Source: Pilaira anomala
Lineage: Eukaryota; Mucoromycota; Mucoromycetes; Mucorales; Mucoraceae
Direction of reading: 5' to 3'
Assembly: GCA_025716855.1 (NCBI GenBank)
Contig: JAIXMQ010000015.1
Span: 434,001 to 498,000 of the forward strand
DNA: 64,000 nt
The notes beneath the pieces are model-generated. The model ran no database searches, had not been told where the DNA came from, and was given only the letters and a program-made list of their open reading frames with translations. A program made the position numbers and the translations under genes. Shown one piece after another: positions 24,302-36,585 of the stretch. The number at the start of each line of letters is the position of its first letter. Within the stretch, counting starts at the first letter, position 1.

Positions 24302-24881
24302 TATACCCAACTTATTCGTTTTTTTTTTTTTTTTTTTTTTTCATTTGTTTTCTCCATCCCTCCCCCCCTCCTTTTTTTTTCTGCCTGATTTAATTATATT
24401 TTTAAGCAAAAAAGAGTTGTTTTACCCATTTTGATGTGTCATTTACTGCTTAAAGTTTGCTACACAGGCGCTGAAAATCTAATTAAGGCAACACAAGTAC
24501 TTCATTCCAAACATGTATACTTGTAATGTAACCTTCTTCTTTGTGTGCAACGTGTACTACAAAATATGTGTTAACAAATGCTATTTTAAATAAAGATCAT
24601 TGCTTATATATAAAATCAGAAAAGTAGGTTGTATTCGTTTTTTTTTTTGTTGAATTACTGGTGTATATTTCTTATTTTAATTGATCCCACACACATTTTC
24701 TTTTCTATCACTTTTTGTTTTGTGCTTTTTTTCATCTAAATTCAGGCTCAAACGAGTAATGTGTCACATTCAAAAAAAAAAAGAAGGGACACACACATTT
24801 GAACTAAATTTAGAGCAGTCATCAACGCCTCCTTTTCTTTTATTAATTCCTTTTTCTTTTAGGTTGTATGTAATATAATAA
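24302..24881. other. Spacer between HSP70-like copies A and B
   Basis: About 580 bp with T-runs, a pyrimidine-rich stretch ending in TTTCTTTTAGG shortly before the B start, and no convincing ORF. Confidence 0.4.
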
Positions 24882-27800
24882 ATGGATAAAGTATATAATT
24901 TACATCAACATACGCACTGCGCTATTATTTGTAAGTATGAGTTTTATTCAGAAATTTTTTTTTTTAAAAAAAAAAAAATTTGTTTATGAGCAGATATGGG
25001 AGAAACCGATATTGTCATCAGCTGTTGTTCTTCTTTGAAAAGAGTATTCGGCCCTGCAGAATATGGATTAACGTATGTAAGCTATTTTAGAAAGAAAAAA
25101 GGTTATTAAATAAACACCCTTTTTGTTTTTTTGTTAGTGATGAAGCCAGTGTCACTTATAACAAACAAAGAACAAAAGTATTAGGCTGGAGTCACTGGGA
25201 TATGGACGAAAATAATGAAGACCAAGTAAAGATTGATAATTTCATGGAAGGGATATATCAAGTATTCCAAAAAGATGAATCAAACCGGAATAAGGATGAC
25301 TTATTCTTAATACAAGCTATGTCAGATCTACTTCGACTTGCAGTCGAAAAAGTACTGAAAGATGCAGAATCGGTTATAGAAAATTTAGATGCACTTCATT
25401 ATGTATTTGTAGTTCCATCGGAATGGGAAGAAGGAATAAGAAACGACTTGATTCGACCTATCTTCTTTCGATCTGGATTGATAGCCAAAGATGATCATAG
25501 TGATCGACTCTTGTTTTTCTCGGATATCGAGACTATCTTTTATGAACTACAAGATTCAAATAAAGAAATATTTCAAAGAGGACAGCACACACTTCTATGT
25601 AAAGTGACAGCTGTAGATTATGAAAAGACAATTATCCAGTTGAATCTAATCCAAACTTGGAATCCTCTATTTGATATTCCAAACTCAAAATTGTTTCCCA
25701 GAGTCATACGATCAATAACTTCAGTTATTGGTGCTGAAGAACTCAAGACCAATTTGAAATTATTTTTGAGGTCTCGGTTGTTTCCTGTTAGTGCAAGTAT
25801 TGATCAAATTCGGACTATTGAGGTGATAGCTGGAGATATATTTAATAGCGTTGAACCAGAAGATATGGTAATTAACTGGATCCAAGTGTCAATGTCTTAA
25901 ATATTAACGTTTATATAGGACACAGAAGATGAGGAGGAAGAGTACACTAATGAAATGCATGCTTCTGACAAGTTAATGGTAGCCTGTGTGACGGATACCA
26001 GCGGATATGGATTAAATGAGGCACAAACAAAGTTTTTAAAATCACTTTGTGTTCTTGATATATGCCAAGAAATCAGCCAAACTCTCTTCAATACTATGAA
26101 AAATATTTCGTCCTATAACTCTACAAAAGAACACAAGCTTTTGATTCTCAGAGATTTGTACTATTCAGAATTGGATATGGATCCTTCTCTATTTGAATGG
26201 ATAAAGTATGTGTTCGAATATAACCGACGTATTTTGGGTGTAACCATTACAAATATTGAATTAAAAAAAAAATCGATTGAACGAGATGATGTTATATCAG
26301 GAGCTGGTTTTGGCGTCATGCAAAATATAAGAAACTCAGACATGCACAGTGAGCCACACATACTGCCTACAGAGAAACTGGATCTCTCTTCATCTGCTTT
26401 TGGAAACTCTGGTCTGGATGCTATTTTAAGCATAGGTAAACAAAAAGGCTGCGCGTGTATCTTTCTTTGTTTTATGATTTAAAACTAATATTTGTATTAA
26501 CAGATATTTCATCCAAATCTACTTCACTCTTGTACTCTCTGTTGAATGATGATGGCTCTGTTGAAAAGATTTTTAAAACAGATCATTTTATGAGAAATAA
26601 AAGGTAACTATCGTAAATACAGAGACTATGTTCTTTCGCAGCTAACTTTTCTGTAGTCTACCTCATCTAGAAGAGTTTTATACTTTTTCAGATATAACGA
26701 CTCTAAATGTGAAGGAAGAGTAAGTTGGTGGTAAAAAGCCTTAATTTTTTGAATAATTACTAACGATTTTTCAGATTTATTTCATTTGCAGAAAACCACA
26801 TTTTAGATAGCTTGACACCCTTTTCTACAAAATACAAAGATCTTTTACTTGATATTGAATATATCTTAAACAATCACGATTCTATTATTAAAGAAGTCAA
26901 AGTATCGACCCAGCAAACAAAGTACATCAAGGCATTTCTATTGATGTACATAGTTTACTTAAAAGAGATTATATCTACTAGTATGATAGGCGAATCAAAG
27001 TTCGGTGCTGCTAATTTGAAAATTGGTTACGCCGTTTACATTGAAAAGAGGCTATTAGATAATATCGTTGGCACTAAAGAAGAACTTAAAAGCCTTATTT
27101 TTGAAAGCGGCCTGATACAGAAAGATGATAAGTCTAAAAGATTAAATGTTATTACACAAGGCGAAATGATACTACTTGCCATTCAAAAATATCTTAGAGC
27201 TGAATTTCCCTTAAAGACCTACTTTTTAGTGACTCAAGTATATGAAAATTATATACAGCTAACACTAAACCAAGTCATTACGGGCTCCACTGGCGAAAGC
27301 AAGGAACAAGAAACAATTGTTATCCAAGACGAAATACTGTCTATTCAAAATATTTATAGTTCTTTGTCTTTAAATTTGTGGAATAGTATCATACAAAACC
27401 ACAGTTTTATTCAGTTTTGTCCAAAACATAATGAAGGTGATGAAAATTTAATTTTAGAGCTATTTTCGTTGAAAACAAAAACCGAATTAATGAAAAACCT
27501 CAATAAATATATATCAGATAATGTAAGTAAAAAAAAAAAAAAAGTGGGTTTCTTTTGTGTACTAATAAAAATATTTAGACTTTGACAGAAAATCCAAGTT
27601 ATAGAAAGATTGATAAAGTGCTTGTACAGATGAATACATTCTGTCTTTGTAAAGTGTGTCTAACAGAAAAAGATATCATAGAAATTGCTTTCAAACCTAT
27701 GCTACAAGAAATTGCCTCGCTTGTCTCAGCCTCGTTGATTAATAAGAATTTGTTTGGAAATTATACAGATATACAATATTTAGTTAACTTTATGCACTTC

Positions 27801-28530
27801 AATAACAACACACAACTTAAAAATACTTTGACATGTATGCTAAATGATGAACTAGACTGTTTGAATTTAGATAGAGGTGTTGATTTACATTCTTTGACTT
27901 TACCCGAATCACCTAACCAACTTTTACAACCTATTCTTTTTCAACGGCCATTTTTATACAGACAGTTTCAATTTGGCACTTTGAAACAAGTGGTTAGTGA
28001 TAACTATGCTATCTCTTTATATCAAGATACGCGTGGAAAATTTAAGTCCTCATATAAAAATATAATTACAGATACAGAAAGCATTGAATTTGACGATGAT
28101 AACGCATTTCCACTTTTAAAGAAGGGTGATGTTATTAGGGACGGACAATTCAACAGAGTGTTTTACCTAGACCAATTACAGTATAATTATGGCGAAGAGC
28201 TCCTTATAAGTAAACTGAATTAAACTAAAGTCCATAAAATATACAAAACTAATGTTTATCGTTTTAGGAATATGCAAGTTTAAAACGTTTGATAAGTTAA
28301 GGTACGATGGAACAGCTTCATTAGAAGATGATGTTTGGGAGCGTCTTTATAATTACGTTTTACCGCTGAAATCAAATGATATAAATGCGGATGGAAGTTT
28401 GCCTTTATTGGTTTCTGTAAGATATCAAGCTTATTCCTCTTCTCTTCAATTTTTGGCCAAAGTTGTTGGTTCGGATTTTAGTGGAGAGATATTTGAAGCA
28501 GGAGAACCATTAACTTTAAATCGAGTTTAA
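24882..28530 (+). CDS. HSP70/HSPA12-like tandem-domain protein, copy B
   Basis: Nine exons: 24882-24930, 24994-25072, 25138-25867, 25919-26435, 26504-26603, 26657-26719, 26775-27522, 27579-28209 and 28268-28530. All phases match, giving 1059 aa. N-terminus MDKVYNLHQHTHC. Unit 1: YVFVVPSEWEEGIRNDLIRP, FRSGLIAKDDHSDRLLFFSD, TLLCKVTAVDYEK. This is the order of HSP70 subdomain IIA (VP-x-x-W ... AGL ... RL-x-x-x-E). Unit 2 repeats it: IGYAVYIEKRLLDNIVGTKE, FESGLIQKDDKSKRLNVIT, YFLVTQVYENYIQLTL. The C-terminal part has FKPMLQEIASLVSASLINK, LLKKGDVIRDGQFNRVFYL and PLLVSVRYQAYSSSLQFLAK, resembling the substrate-binding end of fungal HSPA12-like proteins. The ATP-binding glycine motifs are missing. 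Confidence 0.7.
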
Positions 28531-29020
28531 TAAATTACTAGTGTTATAAACACATTTGACATTGTATTATGTTCAACTTCATAAGACAACTAAGTTTGTT
28601 GCAGTCATATTTTACGCATATAATCTTCAACAGAAACTTTATAGGTTTATATTTGCATGTATACTTGGACATATTTCATAACTGATGAAAAAAAAAATAC
28701 GTTAAATTTTCCAAATGCTTATATTTACATATAATAATTATGGGCGTTTACTTTGTAATTCAAAAAATCAAAAACTTTCACTCTGTAGTTTTTTATGCAT
28801 AAAAAACCAAAAATGTATAAAATCGGTTAGTCTGATCGAAAAAAGTCTAATTTATTCATTTATGCATCCTATATAGGATTAGTGTCAAATATATACATAC
28901 ATATTGTAATTATTAAAGACCAAGTATATAAATAAACTGCACTAATGGGAAATACAATAAAAACGCAAAAATTATTATTAAATTTAATTTTACAGTAACA
29001 GACACTATCATTCGTAAGCT
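28531..29020. other. Convergent spacer, copy B to F-box gene
   Basis: About 490 bp, AT-rich. It contains AATAAA-like signals for both neighbours (for example near 28930) and no ORF. Confidence 0.4.
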
Positions 29021-30811
29021 TTAATCAGAAAAATTAAGAAATGTCAATGTATGAGATAATAGTGAACTTTTAGATCCAATTTTGAAAGTTTTCAAATTTC
29101 GACATGTAATGTTAAAACACAAACTTTCAGAGGGCCGATCAAAATATTCCTCTTTAGATATTTTTGACATACTATCTTTATCAATCCGGCAGTAAAGCAT
29201 ATTAACGTCCGTTTTTAATCGTACATACACTTCAAAAAGAAGGCTAGCATCAGGATCACATGAATCATCTGTCCAAGTTAGCATATCAAGATATGAATCT
29301 TGCATAGTGATTGTAATAGTGAAATTCTTTTCAGAGTTAAAACTATAAAATAAATCAACATTTTTAAGGCTCGGAAGGTGTCTGGAAGTTTCTTGGAGTA
29401 ACAAGTTGGCCGGGTTAAATGTTTCAACATCAATAACAAGCAATTCGGTCACATTCTTATTTGTTAATATAGTATTAGCATTAAATAATTTCGTTCTAGG
29501 CGCAGACAAGACAAGTTTTTCTAGCGATGAACACAACTGAACAATTTTAAAGACCCATTCAAAACTATCAGTATCATACCATAAATGATGCTCGCGATCT
29601 AAGATATGCAAGGGCTCGGTTAAATCTCTTATTTCAAGTGAGCGGATCGAGTTTCCTTCCTTTGTAAAAAACTCGAGATGTGGAAATTCAACTTGATCTC
29701 CATGATGTAAAAAGAAACATATCGCTATAAATGTGTTATCAATTTGTAACCTAACTTTGTCCCAAACGAGAGAGTTGACTGAGTATCCAATAAATAAGTC
29801 TTGATACCCTTTTCTTACGTTTAAAAGCTCGCTCCATATATAAGGTAAATCCTGTCTTTCAAATTCCAACAATAGATTGAAGGTTGGTATTTTTGTAATT
29901 GTATGATATAAAAATCTAGCCAAATCAAGGGGTGGACAGTCCGTTATTTTCACTTCGCTACGACTAAGGCTTACGACCAAACTGGAAAGATTCGGAAACT
30001 TGGTTAGAATGTATCTCAACTGACTGGCATTATTTATCGCCTCCCAATAACATTCTAAACTAACAAGTTCAGGACAAGCATAAATATTTTTTTCAGGTGC
30101 TATCATGGTATTTTGATTCTCCGTAGGTTCTAATTTGAATAAAAGAGTTTCGAGTTGTGAGCAATTATCTATCAGCAAATCAAAATCACTCAATTGGTTG
30201 TTGGAACTATAACTCATGCTGATATAATTTAATTTTTTAAATTCACCAATTTGATCTTGTAACGTTTGATATACTTTCAGCTTCTTCAAGTCACGTCCAA
30301 AAGGATATATTCCCCCATCAATTTCCAATTTTGTAAAAGAATTTTTAAAAAGTAATGCGGCCGAAATATAAGTTGCCATATCTGTATTACAAGGATGTGT
30401 TAAGTACTGTAGACGAGACAAACGAGATTGACTAGCTGCATATCTAAGTTGAGTCCAAAATGTCTTATCTTTCTTATTGCAAGAGAATGATATTATATTG
30501 GGACAGTGTTGTATAAGCGCTTCAATTGAATCAAAGTCGTTCCAAATTCCTTTATCGTGTTTACCTCGAAATATTGTGTCAGTATCGGGTTCTATAAGGT
30601 AAGCACCTAAACGTGAAGAGTTTTTTATGGTTCGGACATAAAGACGCGATTTTTTACTGGTAGTTATTGTTGGTCTGGAGTATAAATATTTCACTGATCC
30701 TTCGTACCAAAGTTTACTGACTAGTTGGCATTGCAGTAAGTGGCGTTCATCTAAATGACCAAACACAATTGTCAAGATTTCAAATGGTAACTGTGGGAGA
30801 ATTCCGGTCAT
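29021..30811 (-). CDS. F-box protein with LRR-like body (paralogue)
   Basis: Single exon, 596 aa. The F-box is at residues 4-45: LPQLPFEILTIVFGHLDERH, LLQCQLVSKLWYEGSV. It is followed by SRPTITTSKKSRLYVRTIKN, closely paralleling the gene at 4903-6822, and by leucine-rich segments (FPNLSSLVVSL, LEKLVLSAP, LPSLKNVDLFYSF). It lacks the acidic insertion of the first copy. A Skp1-binding SCF adaptor is expected from the family; the target is unknown. It lies between members B and C of the HSP70-like family, so two expanded families are interleaved here. Confidence 0.85.
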   Translation of the reverse strand: MTGILPQLPFEILTIVFGHLDERHLLQCQLVSKLWYEGSVKYLYSRPTITTSKKSRLYVRTIKNSSRLGAYLIEPDTDTIFRGKHDKGIWNDFDSIEALIQHCPNIISFSCNKKDKTFWTQLRYAASQSRLSRLQYLTHPCNTDMATYISAALLFKNSFTKLEIDGGIYPFGRDLKKLKVYQTLQDQIGEFKKLNYISMSYSSNNQLSDFDLLIDNCSQLETLLFKLEPTENQNTMIAPEKNIYACPELVSLECYWEAINNASQLRYILTKFPNLSSLVVSLSRSEVKITDCPPLDLARFLYHTITKIPTFNLLLEFERQDLPYIWSELLNVRKGYQDLFIGYSVNSLVWDKVRLQIDNTFIAICFFLHHGDQVEFPHLEFFTKEGNSIRSLEIRDLTEPLHILDREHHLWYDTDSFEWVFKIVQLCSSLEKLVLSAPRTKLFNANTILTNKNVTELLVIDVETFNPANLLLQETSRHLPSLKNVDLFYSFNSEKNFTITITMQDSYLDMLTWTDDSCDPDASLLFEVYVRLKTDVNMLYCRIDKDSMSKISKEEYFDRPSESLCFNITCRNLKTFKIGSKSSLLSHTLTFLNFSD

Positions 30812-31105
30812 TATTGTGTACTTGTATTGAAAGCGATATATTTTAATATTCTTTACAACTTTATGTTAAAGAAATAAAAAAAAAGGGTCACAAGAAGGTT
30901 ACAAAATTGTCACGGTATGCAAAAACAGTAACCAGCTTCTGAATATTCCATAACCTGGATCGAGTTATGCAGCTCAATCTAGTTTGCAGATGTAAAACAG
31001 GATCTTTGTTTAATTTGAACTTTTACTGATACGAACACTTTAGACATCTATAAAATAATAATAATAATTACGCGTATTCTTTATATGTATTAGATCGTTT
31101 TTTTT

Positions 31106-31147
<42 letters not shown>

Positions 31148-31725
31148 TTCATTGTTTGTTATCGGAAAATAAAAAAAAGCCATTATATGACTGATGAAAA
31201 AGAAGTTCAAATCTGTCTTTTTTATCAAATACAAAGCGTCTATGCTATAGATAAAATTAGAAGAGTTGTTGCTTTAAATTGATCTTGACCATGAATAGGA
31301 TTTAATCTCCCATAAGACCACGATTAATAAAACTCACTATTAGATCTATTCTCTCGTAACTATGTAAAAAAATTACCACTAGCTATATCCCACAAGGGAT
31401 TCCTGGATTACGAAATGACAGTTCAAACCGATGAAAGTTCTCTAGATATTACACCTGATATACTATTTTCGAATAAGCTTGGAAAACACGTCTGTATGTA
31501 TTAATAAGTTTAGCCCCAAAGGTTTTAGGGAAATCCACCCTTCAAACCGTGGAAAAAAAACTTATGTTTAATAGCCAAGATCATTTATTTTGCGAATAGA
31601 AAGATGTAAGAAATAGAAAATCAAAGAAAAAATTTATTGTAAAAGTTAAAAATAAAGCATGACTGGGAAACCATAGTACTATATTTTCAGCTAGTCTTTG
31701 TTTTGACTGAATTTTGGTTGATGAA
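30812..31725. other. Intergenic region with a possible orphan exon
   Basis: About 910 bp. It holds a T-rich run near 31098-31144 and a plus-strand open stretch at about 31334-31504 (reading YVKKLPLAISHKGFLDYEM and then TPDILFSNKLGKH) without a start. This may be a gene remnant. Nothing else is supportable. Confidence 0.35.
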
Positions 31726-32022
31726 TCAACTTATTGAAACTGCTATATCTCTATCTTCGGCATACCCATATTCAACATAATGGTCCCATCCTGATTTTTT
31801 CCACCTAGCAGGATTCCCTACATCTGGATGTCGAATCAAATAACCGGGATCACTCCATAAGCCTATACTTATTACGCCATTATTATTAGCAGCTATTTTC
31901 CTCATTTCCTGAATACCATGACGTTTAAAGTGCTCATAAGGCGCAACATTAGCCCTAGCTACGTCAGGATGTAATTTTAAATATTCTGCATGATCAAACT
32001 TTCCATAACGTATATTATCCAT
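31726..32022 (-). CDS. Small protein with two Tyr-Leu...HPDV repeats
   Basis: Intronless, 98 aa. Two copies of a motif of about 40 aa are visible: FDHAEYLKLHPDVARANVAP followed by YEHFKRHGIQEMRK, and WSDPGYLIRHPDVGN followed by HYVEYGYAEDRD. The pattern F-x-x-x-x-Y-L-x-x-x-P-D-V ... H-x-x-x-x-G-x-x-E-x-R is common in bacterial proteins, for instance attached to glycosyltransferases and calcium-binding surface proteins, where it occurs in tandem. No signal peptide or membrane segment is seen. The start at 32022 follows an AT-rich leader. Lack of introns and bacterial-type motif suggest acquisition by transfer, but this is inference. Function unknown. Confidence 0.7.
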   Translation of the reverse strand: MDNIRYGKFDHAEYLKLHPDVARANVAPYEHFKRHGIQEMRKIAANNNGVISIGLWSDPGYLIRHPDVGNPARWKKSGWDHYVEYGYAEDRDIAVSIS

Positions 32023-32809
32023 TATTTTGTATGATATTGTTATAAAAAAGAGAGTTAAGTAAATAATCGATTTTTATATTTATATACAAATGTCCTGATA
32101 CTACTTGCACCCCCAATCAATGTGTAAACCATAAATTCAATAAGATTATTAATCAAAACTTAAGATGTTCTCAATTCGCTGTATTCCCGTAGAATGCTAT
32201 TTTTAAAGTAGCTTCAGTAGTTTTGTGCTCAGAGTAAACAGCCAAACTTTAACATTTCATTACTTTATATGGTACCTAAGCATTGGTTTTGGAAAAGTTT
32301 TTTTTTTATAAAAAGCTGAAACAGCAAACAATAAATAGGCGTAAATAATGGTTACACTTGAAATATGGCGAGAGCATTAGATAATTTGGATCATAAATCC
32401 TAAATAAACCTACATAAAAATAAAAAAAAAAAAGGGTTAATAGTTAGGGAGAGATTTTGAGCACCAAAGGTATAGAAAATAAACAACTAATGCTATAATC
32501 GTGTTTTATTAAGATGGATGCTATACTCTGCTCTATTCTGAAACAGTTTAGTTTTTTCTTATAGTAGTATGCCAAATAAACACAAGTCGTTTGGATAAAC
32601 TTTGAAAATAGAAGAGGTTATAGGTACCACTCTCTTCTCGTTTTACAAAAAATTAATCTATATATTATTAGGCATCTCGCAGCTCTTTATTGTAATGTTT
32701 TAGAAAAAAAGTTGTGTTTTGTGGAAATATTTTTTTTATGTAATAAAAAAGATTTGTCAAATTTCTTAAAAGATATGTTTTCCCCTTTAGTAATCAAACC
32801 TAACTCAAA
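32023..32809. other. Intergenic region, no supportable gene
   Basis: About 790 bp between the small repeat-motif gene and the 3' end of copy C. AT-rich, with no open frame of note. The last 120 bp resemble, with many changes, the sequence downstream of copy D. Confidence 0.4.
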
Positions 32810-35800
32810 TTAGAATCGAGACAAAAGCATGGACTCTCCTACTTCCAATCCATCAGCTTCTGGTTGAATATCTTGGCCAACCACCCTTGCCGAAAATTTA
32901 ATAGAGGATAAATGGCTTTTGAGTTCCATAGATATTATTAATGGTATCTCCGTATCGTCCATAGTATAATCATCTGGATTAGCACCAATAATAAAATCAT
33001 CCCCGAAAAGATCATCTTCTACATCATATTCCTCCTGTTTTAAACTGATACTAGACTCAGACATAAATTCATTACTCGACTTTTTGGGTAGAGTTCCATT
33101 TGAATCCAGACCTTCCAAGTCATAGAGTTTATATATGCCTATTAAATATATAAATGAATCAGATCTTGTGGTCAAAATAGCAGTTATGTTGATAGTTACG
33201 CATGTTAAGTAGACCATTAGTATTACTAACTGGAAATTTACAATAAACTACTCTGTTTATGCCTACATGGTCTATTATGTCGCCTTTTTTCATATAAATC
33301 GAAACTTTATCGATGGTGTTAATATGTCTCTTGTCTATTCTTTTGTTCTTATACGAAATTCCTTCTATTCCTTTTAAAGATTTTTTATATGTCTCTACAA
33401 TAAACCCGTAACTGAAATTCGAAATTTGGTGTAAGTCGCCAATTTGAAACATTTTGGAATAGATTGATTGCTGGTAGTCAGATTGATTTGGTAAATTTAG
33501 TATTACTGAAATGTATGGATCAACTCCTTTCAGTTCATTACAATAAACCAGTAATTCCACTAGTATATTTGAGATGATATTCTCAAAGTAGGGATTGTTA
33601 TTAAAATATATCATACTAAATAGATACTCTATGTCGCTAAATTTGCCAAAGAAATCCGAGTTTACTAGTGATGCAGAAATTATAGATGCAATTTCCTGTA
33701 AAACTGGTTTGAACGAAATATCCATAACGTCTCTAATTGATAAAGGGACTCCACAACTACAGGTGTTGTTGAACTGGATTATCGTTTTCTCTTCGAGCTT
33801 CAAAATTTTCTCCCCTTTCAGAATCTACATTATAGAAATACGGTTATTTTGATAATCACAATAGTTGATCTGTGCCATTACTTGCCTCGTTAGAGATAAA
33901 TGCTCTAAGGCGGTCCATAAATTTTGTTCTTTCTTTCAACGAAAAGAGATGAGATAGATATTTATCATTCCCATAATGACTCTTACATGTCTGGATTAAA
34001 CTTGAATTTAGTGTGATCATATTCCATATATTAACACACAGAGAATCATATATATTTTGAATAGGGACAATTTTATCCTTCAAGGTGATATCCTCTTGTG
34101 CTTCCTTCGAACTAAAACCAGTAACGACTTGTTTTAATGTCAGTTGTATATAATTTTCATGCAGCTGAGCTAATACGAAACAGGATTTGATAGGGAATTC
34201 CAGCTTATATTGCTCCTGAATAGATGGAAATGAACTATCACCATGAGTTGTTATTTTTAGCTTTGTATTTTCGTCGTTTTTCTGTAGCAGACCACTTTTA
34301 AGTAGAATTTCTTTTAAGTTTTGTTTACTGCCAAAAATACAGTCCAGTAACTTTTTTTCGATTGAGATTAGAAGTCCAGTATTTATCTTTGTATTATTGG
34401 TAACATTTTGATGTTTAGAAGATAATACTAGTTCGTTAATGTAAATAAAGTACATCGTTACAAAAGCCTGAATATATTCTGGTTGTTGAGTCGATACTAA
34501 GTTCTCTTTGATGACATGACTTTTTTCAAGGATATCTTTAAATCCAATTATCAACTTTTTCATCTTTTGAGAGTAGTATTCAGGTACAAACAGATAGCTT
34601 AAATCGTCGTTTAAATAGCTATCAATAAGCATTATGCATCTAAAAAAATGTGGTTATTATCTTATAGAAGCAAGATAGCTGCTTTTTGATTCAATTTACT
34701 TTTCATTCACTGTTAGTGTTGCAGTGTCCGAAAATTTACAAAATAACCCCAATGGTGGTAGGCTAGAATCGTTTTAAGTTATCATACTGGCGTTTCCATA
34801 CATAATTATTAATTTTAAACTTACCACTTATTAAACCCGCAGTTATTATTATTTGGCTTCGTTTCAATGGATCCGTTTTCTTTGACGAGTATGTAGGACA
34901 GTAAAGTAGAACTGAATGAGATGTCTAATAATACAAAAGGTAAAATTAAGTCGATAACCAGTTCATTCAAATATTTCTACTCATTGAACTGACCTATATT
35001 TAATATGACATTTACTTTTGGTTTTGAAACTACAGATGTAGATAGAGCTGGCTCCTTTGAGGGTAATATACGTGGCCTCGAGTTTATATCTGAGTTCTGT
35101 ATAACATCAATAAAATAATAGGCTGCACCAATCAAAACGTTATTCCGACCATAATTTAAGCGTACACTTTTCTCGTTCTTGCTGCTCAAGTAATTTAATG
35201 AATATGTAATAGATTCTAGTATGGCTCGCGCCCATAAAAAAACAGTTTTGTGCTGGATAAACATATTCTCATAAAACAATAATACCCTGCATTTCTTAGT
35301 TTTACTGTTTGTAAATAAAGCTTTCATGGCATCCAAAACAGTTTCGCCAATTTCAAGACAAATATCAAACATACTAAGTGTCTTCAAATAGTCAGTTTGT
35401 GACTTATTCAACTTCCATTTTTCGTCGATAGTTATCCAAGGCATCTTTAGATTATCGACTAATGTGTCCGGGTAATGAAATATAGTCTATTTATGAAGAT
35501 ATGTGTTAAAATTTTATATTAGACATTAAAGTTTTATTACCATTCTAGATCTAATACTGCTATAAATATATTCGGTTATCATCAAAATAACGTTGCTCTG
35601 ATGAGAATTAATATCACCAGAAAATACAACAGACTTTAGAAAATTCTTCAAGGTAATTTTAATACTATCCTCGGTAATAGAAAGTGACGATGGTGAGGAC
35701 ATAATTCTAGGATATAATAAACCATCGGAAATATTGAATAGAGTATGTTGAGCCTCTATTAAATCCAAATTTATTGATGATGTTGCGCTAGCTCCAAGAA

Positions 35801-36585
35801 TATTCAGTCTACATAAGATATAATGGTCATTTACTTTATAGTATCCAGAAGTAAGTTTTGCCACAGTTGATTCATCGCATTGTGTAAAGTAAAATAATGA
35901 TTCTATATCCGAAAGAAATAAAAGCCTGTCTTTGTGATCTGTTTTGGAGATGAGGCCAGTTTTTACGAAAATAGGACGAAGTAGTTTTTCTCTAATTTCA
36001 TACTCCCACATACTTGGAACTACACATATATAATGAAGCGAATCAACACTTTCGATCGGCTTTTCATCACCTGTCATACTATCCACTAACAAACGAATAA
36101 ACTCTATTACCACTTGTTCCAAGATTAAATCATCTTCATTCCAGTTGCTATTTCCTTTTTTGAAGGCGAGATATACTTTTTCAATAAAGTTATCGATTAC
36201 TACGTGATCTTTATTTTTCTGTTGTTTAAGCTGATCCAACTGTTCTTCAAGTCTTTCTTTATATGGGTGCTCCCAATACACTATTTTTTTCTCTTGTTTA
36301 TTGTAGATAACATAGTCGCTAATACTAATTTAAATAAGATACCTACATTAAATTCTGATTTTTTTTTTTTACTTGCATCAATATAATATTCAACATACCC
36401 ATATTTTTCTCTCCTTCTGTCGCCAAATGTTCTTACCATATTTGAGCTTGACCTACAGCATATTCTTCCAGTTTCCAGCTCTGAAGTAGAAGAAGTTATT
36501 AAGGTAATGATATACGTATTAGATAATTCAACTTACGAATAGAAACGTGGTGACTGTGTTGATGAAGATTATAAACTTCATTCAT
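32810..36585 (-). CDS. HSP70/HSPA12-like tandem-domain protein, copy C
   Basis: Nine exons: 36585-36537, 36480-36399, 36324-35541, 35486-34994, 34924-34825, 34762-34700, 34639-33886, 33824-33200 and 33138-32810. In frame, 1092 aa. Each exon is exactly as long as in copy D. Intron 7 has a GC donor (GCAAGT). N-terminus MNEVYNLHQHSHHVSIR. Unit 1 contains YICVVPSMWEYEIREKLLRP, FVKTGLISKTDHKDRLLFLS and HYILCRLNI. Unit 2 contains INTGLLISIEKKLLD, LLKSGLLQKNDENTKLKIT and CFVLAQLHENYIQLTL. The C-terminal part has CSCGVPLSIRDVMDISFKPV and YMKKGDIIDHVGINRVVY. These are degenerate HSP70-like halves without nucleotide-binding Gly motifs. It is nearly identical to D from exon 3 on but different in exon 2. 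Confidence 0.7.
32815..36415 (-). repeat. Inverted duplication, arm 1 (near-identical core)
   Basis: Core that matches 45325-48920 in inverse orientation, introns included. For example intron 7 appears identical and introns 4 and 5 differ at only a few positions. Homology continues outward at clearly lower identity, past the start codon by at least 150 bp and past the stop by about 100 bp. Confidence 0.85.
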
